A stretch of DNA of 64,000 nt from Faucicola sp048551375 (lineage in GTDB: Bacteria; Pseudomonadota; Gammaproteobacteria; Pseudomonadales; Moraxellaceae): NCBI RefSeq assembly GCF_048551375.1, contig NZ_JBLYZJ010000011.1:9239-73238 (forward strand). The letters run 5' to 3'. Under the pieces are notes generated by a model, which made no database searches, was not told the DNA's origin, and saw only the letters and a list, made by a program, of their open reading frames with translations. The translations under genes and the position numbers were made by a program. Shown here piece by piece: positions 15,117 to 24,434 of the stretch (positions within the stretch are counted from its first letter, which is position 1; each line of letters begins with the position of its first letter).

Positions 15117-16121
15117 TTAAAGCGATTGAATGTTATCAATCCATTGCTGTTTTTTGGCATCATCCATAAAAGAAGCCTCAAACCCATTGATGGCGAGTTG
15201 CTTTAAGTCTTGCTCATTTAATGCTAATGCCTCGCTAATCGCCACAAAGTTGGCATTCATATAACCGCCAAAATACGCAGGGTCATCGGAATTGACCGTC
15301 ACGCACACGCCTTTATCCAATAGGCGTTTGATATTATGTTCGCTCATGTCTTGCACGACTTTAAGCTTCAAATTACTGAGCGGACAGACGGTCAAAGGCA
15401 TTTTTTCGGCAATCAAACGAGCCATTAACTGTGGGTCTTCCTCAGAGCGGACACCGTGGTCGATACGGTTGACTTTTAACAAATCCAACGCTTGCCACAC
15501 ATAGTCTGGGTCACCTTCTTCACCTGCATGAGCTACGGTCAAAAAGCCCAATTCACGGGCTTTGGCAAATACTCGCTCGAATTTTTCGGGTGGATTGCCG
15601 ACTTCGCTCGAGTCTAGCCCCACGCCGATAATTTTATCTTGGAATGGCAAGGCTTGCTCAAGCGTGGTGAACGCAATGTCTTCGCTTAAATGACGTAAAA
15701 AACACAATATCCAATGTGAGGTGATGCCGAGTTTTTCTTTGGCATCAACACTGGCTTGGTATAAACCATTAAAACACGTGGCAAAGCTTACGCCACGCTC
15801 GGTATGGGTCTGTGGGTCAAAGAAAATCTCGGTATGCACCACGTTGTCTTGGTGGCATTTTTCAAAATACGCCCATGCCAAATCATAAAAATCCTGCTCA
15901 TAAATCAGCACATTCGCCCCTGCATAATAAATATCCAAAAACGATTGTAAGTTATGGAAATTATAGGCGTTTTTTACCGCTTCCACCGAATCATAAGGGA
16001 TGTCAATGGCATTGCGTTTGGCAATCGCAAACATCAATTCTGGCTCGAATGTTCCCTCGATATGGACGTGGAGTTCGGTTTTTGGTAGTTGTTGGATTAG
16101 GTCAAGATGGGGAGTGGTCAT
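15117..16121 (-). CDS. add: Adenine deaminase (adenosine deaminase superfamily, PA0148-like)
   Basis: The 334-residue enzyme has the ADA/AMP deaminase metal and catalytic motifs: LHVHIEGT, HAGEEGDP, RIDHGVRS and NSDDPAYFGGY. Stretches such as AGANVLIYEQDFYDLAWAY, FLRHLSE and GLDSSEVGNPP follow Pseudomonas aeruginosa PA0148, which was characterised as an adenine rather than adenosine deaminase, so adenine to hypoxanthine is the better guess; most databases would call it adenosine deaminase. The ATG at 16121 is chosen because AGGAAA precedes it; an upstream ATG at 16145 would add eight residues without a ribosome site. It is a single gene between repeats and secA. Confidence 0.88.
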   Translation of the reverse strand: MTTPHLDLIQQLPKTELHVHIEGTFEPELMFAIAKRNAIDIPYDSVEAVKNAYNFHNLQSFLDIYYAGANVLIYEQDFYDLAWAYFEKCHQDNVVHTEIFFDPQTHTERGVSFATCFNGLYQASVDAKEKLGITSHWILCFLRHLSEDIAFTTLEQALPFQDKIIGVGLDSSEVGNPPEKFERVFAKARELGFLTVAHAGEEGDPDYVWQALDLLKVNRIDHGVRSEEDPQLMARLIAEKMPLTVCPLSNLKLKVVQDMSEHNIKRLLDKGVCVTVNSDDPAYFGGYMNANFVAISEALALNEQDLKQLAINGFEASFMDDAKKQQWIDNIQSL

Positions 16122-16282
16122 CAGTGTTTCCTGTTTTATTATCAAATCTATTATCCTCGCTATTATACGCTTTATCGCACAGGTAATGTGATTTGCTTGT
16201 ATTAAAAAAAGCTGAACCCATATATAATAGCAAAATTTAATCTTTCAATTATTTTAGCAAAGCTATTTTTAGGATTGTTACC

Positions 16283-19099
16283 ATGTTAGGCAAAATGTTA
16301 GGCAAAGTCATTGGCACAAAAAATGACCGTGAACTGAAGCGTATGCAAAAGTTGGTCGAGAAAATTAATGCCCTTGAGCCAAAAATCCAACCCCTTAGCG
16401 ATGACGAATTAAAACAAAAAACTGCCGAATTTAAAGAGCGTCTTAACAGTGGTAAAACACTCGATGACATCCTGCCAGAAGCCTTTGCCGTGTGTCGTGA
16501 AGCCTCTAGCCGTGTGCTAGGCATGCGTCATTATGACGTACAGCTGATTGGTGGTATCACCCTGCATGAGGGCAAAATTGCCGAGATGCGGACAGGTGAG
16601 GGTAAAACTCTAATGGGAACATTGGCGATTTATCTCAATGCGTTAAGTGGCAAAGGCGTGCATGTCGTCACCGTCAATGATTATTTGGCGAGTCGTGATG
16701 CCGAATTAAACCGTCCGTTATTTGAGTTTTTGGGTTTGACCGTGGGGGTAATTTATGCCCAACAAGACCCAATGGAAAAATTCGGTGCGTATGGGGCGGA
16801 CATCACCTACGGTACGAATAACGAATATGGCTTTGACTACTTACGTGACAACATGGTGTTTCGCCTCGATGAGAAAAAACAACGAGGCTTAAACTACTGT
16901 ATCATTGACGAAATTGACTCGATTTTGATTGACGAAGCTCGTACACCGCTGATTATTTCTGGGCAAGCCGAAGATTCATCCGAAACCTATACCATTGTTA
17001 ATAATATCATTCCATTGCTCAAAGCCTCAAAAACCGAAGAGGGCAACCGAGAAAACCGTGAAAAAGATTTTTGGATTGATGAAAAAAATCGCCAGCTTGA
17101 AATTAGCGAAAAAGGCTACGAAAAAATCGAAAAATTCTTGACCGAAAACGGCTTATTGGGCGAAAAAGAAAGCCTGTATAGCCCAGCCCGTTTGCCATTG
17201 CTTGCCCACGTGCAGGCCGCCATGCGAGCCCATCATTTATTTGTCAAAAATATCCATTATATTATCCAAGACGGCGAAATCATCATTGTTGACGAAAACA
17301 CAGGGCGTACCATGCCAGGTAGACGTTGGTCAGAGGGCTTACACCAAGCGGTCGAAGCCAAAGAAGGCGTAGAAATTCAAGCCGAAAACCAAACGCTAGC
17401 GACCACCACGTTCCAAAATTATTTCCGTCTATACAATAAGTTATCTGGTATGACAGGGACAGCGGATACCGAGGCATCAGAATTTAAACAAACCTATGAC
17501 CTTGACGTGGTGATTATTCCGACCCATAAGCCGATTCAGCGTGTGGACTTAGATGACCAAATTTTCTTGTCAAAATTAGGCAAATACCACGGCATTATCC
17601 GTGAAATCAAACGTATTCAACAAAAACATGCCCCTATTTTGGTCGGTACTGCCACCATCGAAGCCAGTGAAGTGCTATCCGAGCTATTGACCGCTGAAGG
17701 CATCGCCCATAACGTGCTAAATGCCAAACAGCACGAACGTGAAGCCGATATCATCGCCCAAGCAGGTAGCCCGAATGCCGTCACCATCGCCACCAACATG
17801 GCAGGTCGTGGTACGGATATTATCTTGGGTGGTAACTGGCAGGCCGAACTCGCCAAATATGACGAAGTCACGCCAGAAATGCGAGAGCAAGCCCGTGCCG
17901 AATGGCAAATTCGCAATAAACAAGTGCTAGAAGCAGGCGGTTTGCATATCATTGGCTCAGAACGTCACGAATCACGCCGTATTGACAATCAGCTACGTGG
18001 TCGTGCAGGGCGACAAGGTGACCCTGGGGAATCACGCTTTTTCTTGTCACTCGAAGATGACTTGATGCGAATTTTTGCAGGCGACCGAGTGGTCAATATG
18101 ATGAAAGCGATGGGCTTAAAAGAAGACGAAGCCATCGAGCATAAAATGGTATCACGCTCCATCGAAAATGCCCAAAGCAAAGTTGAAAACCGTGACTTTG
18201 ATGCCCGTAAAAACTTGCTCAAATACGATGACGTTGCCAACGAACAGCGTAAAGTTATCTACAAACAACGGGATGAACTGCTTGCCGAAAGCAACCTGCA
18301 AGCCCCCATCGAAGCCATGCACCATGATGTGTATAACGCCTTGATTGACCAATTTATCCCAGCAGGGTCGATTGATGACCAATGGGACGTGGATGGGCTA
18401 GAGGACGAACTCGAAGACGAATTCCGTATCAGTATGCCAATCAATGACTGGCTGGATGCTGACCGCCGTCTTGATGAAGAAGGCTTGCGTGACAAAATTA
18501 TTCAAGCAGCGATTCTTAATTATCGAGCAAGACGTGAGCAAATGGGTGATGAGCAAGCGGCCGCCCTTGAACGTCACTTTATGCTTCAAAGCCTTGATAA
18601 ACACTGGAAAGAACACCTTAACCAAATGGATCAACTGCGTAAAGGTATCCATTTGCGTGGCTATGCCCAAAAAAATCCAGAGCAAGAATATAAATCCGAA
18701 TCATTTAGCCTATTCCAAAGTATGTTAGGGGCAATCAAATCCGAAACGGTGCAAGATTTGACACGTATGCACATACCGACCGCAGAGGAAATGGCAGAGC
18801 TAGAACGTCAACAACGTGAACAAGCCGAAATGATGCAGTTGCACTTTGAACATCAAGAAATGAACGGCATCACAGGTGAGATGAGTGAAGACCCTGATAT
18901 GCAGGCTCGCAACCAACGCCGAGGCGGACAAATGCATTATCAATTTACCGCACCGACTATCATCAATAATGCCACCGATGAAACGGCAAGTGTTGATAAT
19001 TCGACCGAAAACCCTTATGCTAATCTCAATATTAGCCGTAATGCCCTTTGCCCTTGTGGTTCTGGACTTAAATACAAACAATGCCACGGTAAAATTTAA
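16283..19099 (+). CDS. secA: Preprotein translocase ATPase SecA
   Basis: SecA drives post-translational export through SecYEG. The 938 residues show the DEAD-like motor: MRTGEGKTLMGTLA (Walker A, about 102-115), DEIDSILIDEARTPL (Walker B region), NMAGRGTDIILGG and GRAGRQGDPGESRF. The C-terminus has a Thr/Asn-rich linker and the zinc-binding tail CPCGSGLKYKQCH, which binds SecB and phospholipid. Length is close to the family norm (about 900). TAGGAT lies before the ATG. A small lipoprotein gene follows after 16 bases and is probably co-transcribed. Confidence 0.97.
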   Translation: MLGKMLGKVIGTKNDRELKRMQKLVEKINALEPKIQPLSDDELKQKTAEFKERLNSGKTLDDILPEAFAVCREASSRVLGMRHYDVQLIGGITLHEGKIAEMRTGEGKTLMGTLAIYLNALSGKGVHVVTVNDYLASRDAELNRPLFEFLGLTVGVIYAQQDPMEKFGAYGADITYGTNNEYGFDYLRDNMVFRLDEKKQRGLNYCIIDEIDSILIDEARTPLIISGQAEDSSETYTIVNNIIPLLKASKTEEGNRENREKDFWIDEKNRQLEISEKGYEKIEKFLTENGLLGEKESLYSPARLPLLAHVQAAMRAHHLFVKNIHYIIQDGEIIIVDENTGRTMPGRRWSEGLHQAVEAKEGVEIQAENQTLATTTFQNYFRLYNKLSGMTGTADTEASEFKQTYDLDVVIIPTHKPIQRVDLDDQIFLSKLGKYHGIIREIKRIQQKHAPILVGTATIEASEVLSELLTAEGIAHNVLNAKQHEREADIIAQAGSPNAVTIATNMAGRGTDIILGGNWQAELAKYDEVTPEMREQARAEWQIRNKQVLEAGGLHIIGSERHESRRIDNQLRGRAGRQGDPGESRFFLSLEDDLMRIFAGDRVVNMMKAMGLKEDEAIEHKMVSRSIENAQSKVENRDFDARKNLLKYDDVANEQRKVIYKQRDELLAESNLQAPIEAMHHDVYNALIDQFIPAGSIDDQWDVDGLEDELEDEFRISMPINDWLDADRRLDEEGLRDKIIQAAILNYRARREQMGDEQAAALERHFMLQSLDKHWKEHLNQMDQLRKGIHLRGYAQKNPEQEYKSESFSLFQSMLGAIKSETVQDLTRMHIPTAEEMAELERQQREQAEMMQLHFEHQEMNGITGEMSEDPDMQARNQRRGGQMHYQFTAPTIINNATDETASVDNSTENPYANLNISRNALCPCGSGLKYKQCHGKI

Positions 19100-19115
19100 A
19101 ACTTGAGGAAATATC

Positions 19116-19580
19116 ATGTCTAATCCCCTGCAAAAGGTCACTCACCGTGCGGTCAAGACGACCGTGGTTACATTCGTCAGTTTACTGATGATGGGTATGG
19201 TCGGTTGTGGCAACAAAGAAACGGCAACCGAAAACACCGCCAATCCTGCGTCAGTCGCTGAAGCCCAAGCCGTACCGATGTCGGCCGCCCCTGCAGATGA
19301 CAAAGGTACGCCTGTACTGGTCAATGAAACTAATGCCACAGTCGATGCAGGGCCTGATGCCAGTCTGCCTGCTTCGACTGCCGTTGCGATGGATATGCCC
19401 CCTGCCAGTGGTGCAGAAGTTATGGAAGGTGGTGCGGACAACTCTGCCATGGATAAAATCAGCGAACATGACCAAGTTATCGACAATGAACCTGCCTCTC
19501 CCAATGCCCCCAAAGCCCCAGAAGCAGGGGAAGCCACCCAAGGGGTAGGCAATGGTAAAGTAGGACAAAAAGCCCAATAA
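19116..19580 (+). CDS. Small Ala/Pro-rich lipoprotein of unknown function
   Basis: The 154-residue product has a positively charged start, a hydrophobic stretch and a lipobox-like GMVGC (Cys at about residue 31), followed by a low-complexity Ala, Pro, Glu and Thr-rich tail with no recognisable domain. It should be anchored in the inner or outer membrane as a flexible lipoprotein. GAGG precedes the ATG, 16 bases after secA. A link to secretion is suggested only by position. I do not recognise the family. Confidence 0.7.
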   Translation: MSNPLQKVTHRAVKTTVVTFVSLLMMGMVGCGNKETATENTANPASVAEAQAVPMSAAPADDKGTPVLVNETNATVDAGPDASLPASTAVAMDMPPASGAEVMEGGADNSAMDKISEHDQVIDNEPASPNAPKAPEAGEATQGVGNGKVGQKAQ

Positions 19581-19595
19581 CCCCTTTTTTAGCTG

Positions 19596-21143
19596 ATGGG
19601 GCATTCACAAATGCTGTCTAATTTTGGACAACATTCCTTATCTAATGCTGGGCAAGATACTTTGATACTGTGGCTCGCTCGCTATGTGTGGCTCGGTATC
19701 ATGCTGATGGTGGTATTATTCACCGCCCAATTTCCGCTCACGACCCCTGACTCACCCCCCAACATCGCATGGCTGACCGCTGTGGTGGGGGGCTATGCGT
19801 TGTTTATCACCTTGGGGCATTTATTGCCAAAGCATTGGTTAGAGCGATATTTGCTGTGGCAGTTGATAGCGGATTTGTTGATTTGGACAGGGTTTTTATA
19901 TGGGTTGGGTGGGGCAAGTCACCCTTTGATTACCCTATTACTGACCGTGGTCGCTGTGGGGGCGGTACTGTTACCCCCTCGACAGATTGTGGTGTTATCG
20001 GTCGTGGCGATTGGTTTGTATGGGCTGTTGTGGTGGTGCGGATTGTCCAGTGATTTATTGGCATCGTCACAGCCATCACCGCCATTGTCACCCAATTCAT
20101 CGAGCAATATCGCCAGTCCTTCGAACGATAGCCTACATTTGCTGGGTATGTTTGCGGTGTTTGTGCTATCGCTCACCATGTTAACGGCATTGACGGTATA
20201 TTTTAAGTATGCCATGAGCCAAAGCTATCATCAGCTAGACCATGCCCAACAAGCCTTGCACCAACAGGGGCGGTTATTGGCGGTGAGTTCATTGGCCGCC
20301 AATATTGCCCACGAACTTAGCACACCGATTGCTTCGATTCAGATGCTAGCTGATAGCATGGCAGAAAGCCTTGCCGAGGCCGATGGCAAAATATCCTCAA
20401 CAATATTCCAAGACATGATATCCCAAGACACGGCTTCAGAGCTTGCGTCAGATATTGTGTTATTGCAATCACAAATTGCCTTATGCCGAGCCAGTTTGAC
20501 ACGCCTTAAAACCCAAATTCATACCCTGACCCCCACGGCTGATAAGCATACCTCGATACTACCAACACAAGTGCAGGCGATAGCACCCAATCATTATGAT
20601 GACCCTAACAATGAGCCTCAAACCTCAGCGATGACTGACATTCAGGGCTGTGAGTTGTCGCAAGCTTTACCCCAATGGGTGCAAGATTGGCGGTTTTTAT
20701 ACCCCCATATTCAAGTGAGTATTGAGCCAATCGCCCATGCCATGACCGTGAGTTTGGCAAGTGAGCATTTGCAACAACTGGTGGTGAGTTTGCTTAACAA
20801 CGCCATGCAAGCCCACGCCAGTCATATTAATATACTGCTGACCGATGATAGGCAACAAATCACCCCATTGATACAGCGTCATCAAAGTCTAAATCACCAC
20901 TCAAGGGCGACAACCTTGGTATTATTGACGCTGAGGGATAATGGGCAGGGCGTAACGGCGACCACACTTGAGCAAATTAACCAGTATCAGCCGATTGACT
21001 CGCCAAAAGGTTGGGGGGTTGGGTTGTTATTGACCAAAACCTTATTGGATTATGCAGGGGGTGGTTTGGTACTTGAGGCTGTTAATGCCAAAGATTTGGG
21101 GGCAGGCACACAAGTGCAAGTGTTATTGCCATTGATGGAATAA
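19596..21143 (+). CDS. regB: RegB/PrrB-like redox-sensing histidine kinase
   Basis: The 515-residue kinase has about six N-terminal transmembrane helices (roughly residues 30-205). A GGASHP motif near 105 sits where RegB/PrrB/RoxS kinases have their GGxxNP quinone-binding loop. The phosphoacceptor is His239 in NIAHELSTPIASIQ, the RegB-type H-box, followed by an N-box (LLNNAMQAHASHI), DNGQGV and GWGVGLLLTKTLLDYAGG. A ~100-residue Ser/Thr/Asp-rich stretch lies between H- and N-box. RegB kinases sense quinone/redox state. The regA-like gene follows after six bases. Upstream is the lipoprotein gene (15 bases), so secA-lipoprotein-regBA may be partly co-transcribed. Confidence 0.87.
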   Translation: MGHSQMLSNFGQHSLSNAGQDTLILWLARYVWLGIMLMVVLFTAQFPLTTPDSPPNIAWLTAVVGGYALFITLGHLLPKHWLERYLLWQLIADLLIWTGFLYGLGGASHPLITLLLTVVAVGAVLLPPRQIVVLSVVAIGLYGLLWWCGLSSDLLASSQPSPPLSPNSSSNIASPSNDSLHLLGMFAVFVLSLTMLTALTVYFKYAMSQSYHQLDHAQQALHQQGRLLAVSSLAANIAHELSTPIASIQMLADSMAESLAEADGKISSTIFQDMISQDTASELASDIVLLQSQIALCRASLTRLKTQIHTLTPTADKHTSILPTQVQAIAPNHYDDPNNEPQTSAMTDIQGCELSQALPQWVQDWRFLYPHIQVSIEPIAHAMTVSLASEHLQQLVVSLLNNAMQAHASHINILLTDDRQQITPLIQRHQSLNHHSRATTLVLLTLRDNGQGVTATTLEQINQYQPIDSPKGWGVGLLLTKTLLDYAGGGLVLEAVNAKDLGAGTQVQVLLPLME

Positions 21144-21149
21144 ATTCGT

Positions 21150-21683
21150 ATGATTAAGCTATTGTTAATTGATGATGATGTGGTATTTTGCCAATTACTT
21201 GCCAAATCACTCGGCAAAAAGGGCTTTGAATGCCAAGTCGCCCATGAGCCAATGACCGCCTTGAGCATTTGCCAAACCTTTGCTCCACAGGTGATTTTAT
21301 TGGATTTAAACCTTGGTGACACCAACGGTATGCAGTTAATTGAGCCGTTATTGGGCATTGTCCCCACTGCCAAAATCGTGATATTGACAGGCTATGCCAG
21401 TATTGCCACTGCTGTTTCGGCAGTCAAACTGGGGGCGTATCATTATTTACCCAAGCCGTGCCGAGTGGAAGAAATTCTACAACTATTAAACGATGCCCCA
21501 CCCACGATTGAGCCTGTGCCCACCCCAGAACGGCTATCGCTTGACCATTTGGAATGGGAATATATTCATCAAGTGCTGGCTGATTGTGAAGGCAATATCA
21601 GCGAGGCAGCGAGGGTGCTGAAAATGCACCGCCGTACCCTACAACGTAAACTACAAAAAAAACGTAAAGTGAATTTGGAATAA
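21150..21683 (+). CDS. regA: RegA/PrrA-like response regulator
   Basis: The 177-residue regulator has a receiver domain with acidic pocket Asp8-Asp10, phosphoacceptor Asp52 in LLDLNLGD, Thr79 in LTGY and Lys in YHYLPKP, then a short linker and a Fis-type helix-turn-helix (NISEAARVLKMHRRTLQRKLQKK split here as a motif of about 23 residues near the C-terminus). There is no AAA+ domain, as in ActR/PrrA/RegA/RoxR. It should bind DNA when phosphorylated by the neighbouring kinase. Likely targets include the mbnP-mbnH genes downstream, but that is only positional inference. Confidence 0.88.
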   Translation: MIKLLLIDDDVVFCQLLAKSLGKKGFECQVAHEPMTALSICQTFAPQVILLDLNLGDTNGMQLIEPLLGIVPTAKIVILTGYASIATAVSAVKLGAYHYLPKPCRVEEILQLLNDAPPTIEPVPTPERLSLDHLEWEYIHQVLADCEGNISEAARVLKMHRRTLQRKLQKKRKVNLE

Positions 21684-21689
21684 TTTAAT

Positions 21690-21824
21690 ATGACTTATGC
21701 AAAAGACACTGGATTCCTGCATTCGCAGGAATGACGACCAAATTTAAATTACTCGTCACCCCTGCGTAGGCAGGGGTCTAGCGTCTTTGTAAAGAAATGA
21801 CATTTTAAAATTGCGTAAGTCCTA
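21690..21824. repeat. Repeat family C element, copy 1 (MITE-like)
   Basis: About 135 bases bounded by TGACTTATGCAAAA and TTGCGTAAGTCCTA, an imperfect terminal inverted repeat. Inside are two hairpins, GGATTCCTGC-ATTC-GCAGGAAT and CCCCTGC-GTAG-GCAGGGG. Closest copy 32738-32873; partial copies 48258 and 4211. No coding capacity. The rest of the 21825-22011 spacer holds a degraded family A palindrome (about 21838-21863) and the mbnP promoter region. Confidence 0.85.
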
Positions 21825-22011
21825 TTTAAGAAATATGTAGGGGCTTATTGCATATGCCCAGCAGATTATGCCCCTGTTTTTGATTTAACTCACAATAATA
21901 CCCTTATATCCACTGCGACAATATGCCACAGCATCATTTCCCTAGTGAGTTGTTATAATTTTGGTATTCACCAAGATGACTAACTGACTTTGAACTGACT
22001 AGGAAACCGCC

Positions 22012-22998
22012 ATGCCATATTTCAATTCGCTAAATGCCTTAGCTTTTGCTGTGATGACTGCCACCTTACTAACGGCTTGCGGTGGTTCAAGTGATAACAC
22101 GCCAATGCCATCGACCCCATCAAAGAATCCCACCCCAGTCCCCACCCCCAATTCACAAACCATGACGTTAAACTTTAAAGCCTTGGCAGGAGCAACGCCG
22201 ATTGCTTGTGATGGGGACATTGCCAATTTGGGAACGAAAGCCACTACCGCAAAATTGGCAGATTTACATTTTTATGTGTCAAATATTCAACTGCTAAAAT
22301 CCGATGGCTCAAGCGTACCTTTGACATTGACCAGTGATGGCAAATATTTTTATCATCAAGATGGGGTAGTGCCTGTCAATGTGGCGATGATTGATTTGGA
22401 AAATAATTACGGCAGTTGCAATAATTCCGCCAACGACAAAGACATGAATAGCAAAATCACAGGCACTGTGCCAACAGGCAACTATGTGGGACTTAGCTAT
22501 GACATTGGCGTGCCAGAAAGCGTCAATCATATCGACACCAGTAAAGCCCCTGCACCGCTCGACCATGCAGGGCTGTCATGGAACTGGCAAGCAGGTAAAA
22601 AATTCCTTAAAGTCGAACTCAAACCTGCCACAGGGGTCAACCGCCCTGCCACCGCTACCAGCCCTGCGACCACCGCTACCACTTATATGTTACACCTTGG
22701 CTCGACAGGCTGTGTCGGCAACCCAGTCACAGGCGAAGCCACCATTTGTAGCAACCCTAACCGAATGCCTGTCAAATTCGCCAATTTTAACCCCAACACC
22801 CAAAGTATTGGCGTGGACATCCTTGGTTTATTCAAAAATAGTGATATTAGCCTTGATAATGGCGGTGCGATGGGCTGTATGTCAGGCATGAACGACCCAG
22901 AATGTGGTGGATTATTTGACGCAATGGGCTTGCAACTTAGCACAGGATTACCTGCGACCAATGCGAATCAAAGTGTGTTTAGTCCAGTTAATAATTGA
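22012..22998 (+). CDS. mbnP: MbnP-like metal-binding lipoprotein (metallo-mystery pair, four-Cys protein)
   Basis: The 328-residue protein starts with a lipoprotein signal (LLTACGG, lipid Cys23) and a Pro/Thr linker, then the MbnP fold: TLNFKALAG, IACDGD, DLHFYVSNIQLL, NYGSC, SWNWQAGKKF and paired cysteines in TGCVGNPVTGEATIC and GCMSGMNDPECGG. These match the four-Cys 'metallo-mystery pair' family. In the studied MbnPH system, MbnH oxidises a Trp of MbnP to kynurenine and MbnP then binds copper; the Trp residues in SWNWQAG are the obvious candidates here. AGGA precedes the ATG. mbnH follows after 22 bases in an operon. Confidence 0.88.
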   Translation: MPYFNSLNALAFAVMTATLLTACGGSSDNTPMPSTPSKNPTPVPTPNSQTMTLNFKALAGATPIACDGDIANLGTKATTAKLADLHFYVSNIQLLKSDGSSVPLTLTSDGKYFYHQDGVVPVNVAMIDLENNYGSCNNSANDKDMNSKITGTVPTGNYVGLSYDIGVPESVNHIDTSKAPAPLDHAGLSWNWQAGKKFLKVELKPATGVNRPATATSPATTATTYMLHLGSTGCVGNPVTGEATICSNPNRMPVKFANFNPNTQSIGVDILGLFKNSDISLDNGGAMGCMSGMNDPECGGLFDAMGLQLSTGLPATNANQSVFSPVNN

Positions 22999-23020
22999 TT
23001 ATTATGATTAAGGGAAACTA

Positions 23021-24301
23021 ATGCACCCTATTACCCACACCACCAACCGCCATCTACTCAGCATGGTGGTGGGCGTGACTTTGTTAAGTTTGGGGTTATT
23101 TGCTTGTGGTGGCAGTCAGCATGACGTTGATAATGGTAAAAATGCCCATGACAGCCATCACCCCAGTTCGCCAGTGATACCTGCGTCTAGCCCATCCACC
23201 AATTTACCAAATACAGGCTTACCAAATGCGAGCGATTGGCAATGGCAATTACCTGCCAACTTCCCCCTGCCTGTCGTGCCTAACGACAATCCGATGAGCG
23301 TAGCAAAAGTCGAATTGGGTCGGCATTTATTTTATGATAAACGCCTATCTGGCAATGCAACTCAGTCATGTGTCAGTTGCCACCAGCAGGATAAAGCCTT
23401 TACCGATGGCTTGCCCACGGCGATAGGCAGTACAGGCGAAAAGCACCCACGCAATAGCCAAACCTTGGTCAATGTGGCGTATTCGCCGACTTTGACATGG
23501 GCAAATCCTGCCTTGACCAGTTTAGAAAAGCAAATGCAAAGCCCTATTTTTGGTGAACACCCCATCGAATTGGGTATCAATGACAATAACAAAGCCGATA
23601 TTGTGCAACGTTTTGCCCAAGACAGTCGCTATCAACGCTTATTTGCCAATGCGTTTCCAGACCTAGCCAATCAGCCTGACAAGCTGTTTAATTTTGAGCA
23701 TATCGTGCAAGCGATTGCCAGTTTTGAGCGTTCGATTGTATCGGCAGATAGCCGTTATGACCGCTATTTACAAGGCAAAGCCGAGTTGACCGCTCAAGAG
23801 GTGCGAGGGATGAATTTGTTTAATGGGGACAAAGCCGAGTGTTCGCATTGTCACACCAGTTTTAATTTTACCGACCAAGTCCGCTATGCAGGGCAACGCC
23901 AAGTGGATACCCCATTTCACAATACAGGGCTATATAATTTAGACCAAAAGGGCAGTTATCCCAATGGCAATGGTGGGGTGTTTGAATTGTCTGGTAACTA
24001 CAGTGATATGGGGAAGTTTCGTACGCCAAGCCTACGAAACATTGCGGTCACTGCCCCTTATAATCACGATGGCAGTACCCCAACGCTCGAAGCGGTGCTA
24101 CAAAATTATGCCAATGGCGGACGCAACCTCACCACAGGGCAGTTTGTCGGTGATGGACGTACTAACCCAAACAAAGATGATTTAATCGTCAGTATTAATT
24201 TAAGTCCCAGTGAACAGGCGGATATTGTGGCGTTTTTACGCACCTTGACTGATGAAACCTTGCTCACAAACCCTCGGTTTGCTGACCCTTTTGTGCATTA
24301 A
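23021..24301 (+). CDS. mbnH: MbnH-like di-heme enzyme (bacterial cytochrome c peroxidase/MauG family)
   Basis: The 426-residue protein has a lipoprotein-type signal (LGLFACGG), a Ser/Pro linker and two heme c sites, CVSCH (about residue 117) and CSHCH (about 270), in a MauG/CcpA fold; supporting motifs are GRHLFYDKRLSG, ALTSLEKQM, FRTPSLRNIAVTAPYNHDGS and the C-terminal DIVAFLRTLTDE. MbnH enzymes use a bis-Fe(IV)-like state to modify Trp in MbnP. AAGGGA precedes the ATG. Gene order and spacing with mbnP are typical of the pair. No methanobactin precursor is visible nearby. Confidence 0.9.
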   Translation: MHPITHTTNRHLLSMVVGVTLLSLGLFACGGSQHDVDNGKNAHDSHHPSSPVIPASSPSTNLPNTGLPNASDWQWQLPANFPLPVVPNDNPMSVAKVELGRHLFYDKRLSGNATQSCVSCHQQDKAFTDGLPTAIGSTGEKHPRNSQTLVNVAYSPTLTWANPALTSLEKQMQSPIFGEHPIELGINDNNKADIVQRFAQDSRYQRLFANAFPDLANQPDKLFNFEHIVQAIASFERSIVSADSRYDRYLQGKAELTAQEVRGMNLFNGDKAECSHCHTSFNFTDQVRYAGQRQVDTPFHNTGLYNLDQKGSYPNGNGGVFELSGNYSDMGKFRTPSLRNIAVTAPYNHDGSTPTLEAVLQNYANGGRNLTTGQFVGDGRTNPNKDDLIVSINLSPSEQADIVAFLRTLTDETLLTNPRFADPFVH

Positions 24302-24350
24302 TTTAATCGAGAAATGTGTGGGTTACGCCTTGTTGAATGTTTTAGATATT

Positions 24351-24373
24351 GGGCGTATGCAATACGTCCCTAC
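24351..24373. repeat. Family A palindrome
   Basis: GGGCGTATGCAATACGTCCC followed by TAC, 50 bases after mbnH; one arm carries a mismatch. Confidence 0.75.
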
Positions 24374-24434
24374 AATGATATTTTATTGGCAATGACTCTA
24401 ATAAGCCATTGCCAAAATCTGATAAGGAGTTATG

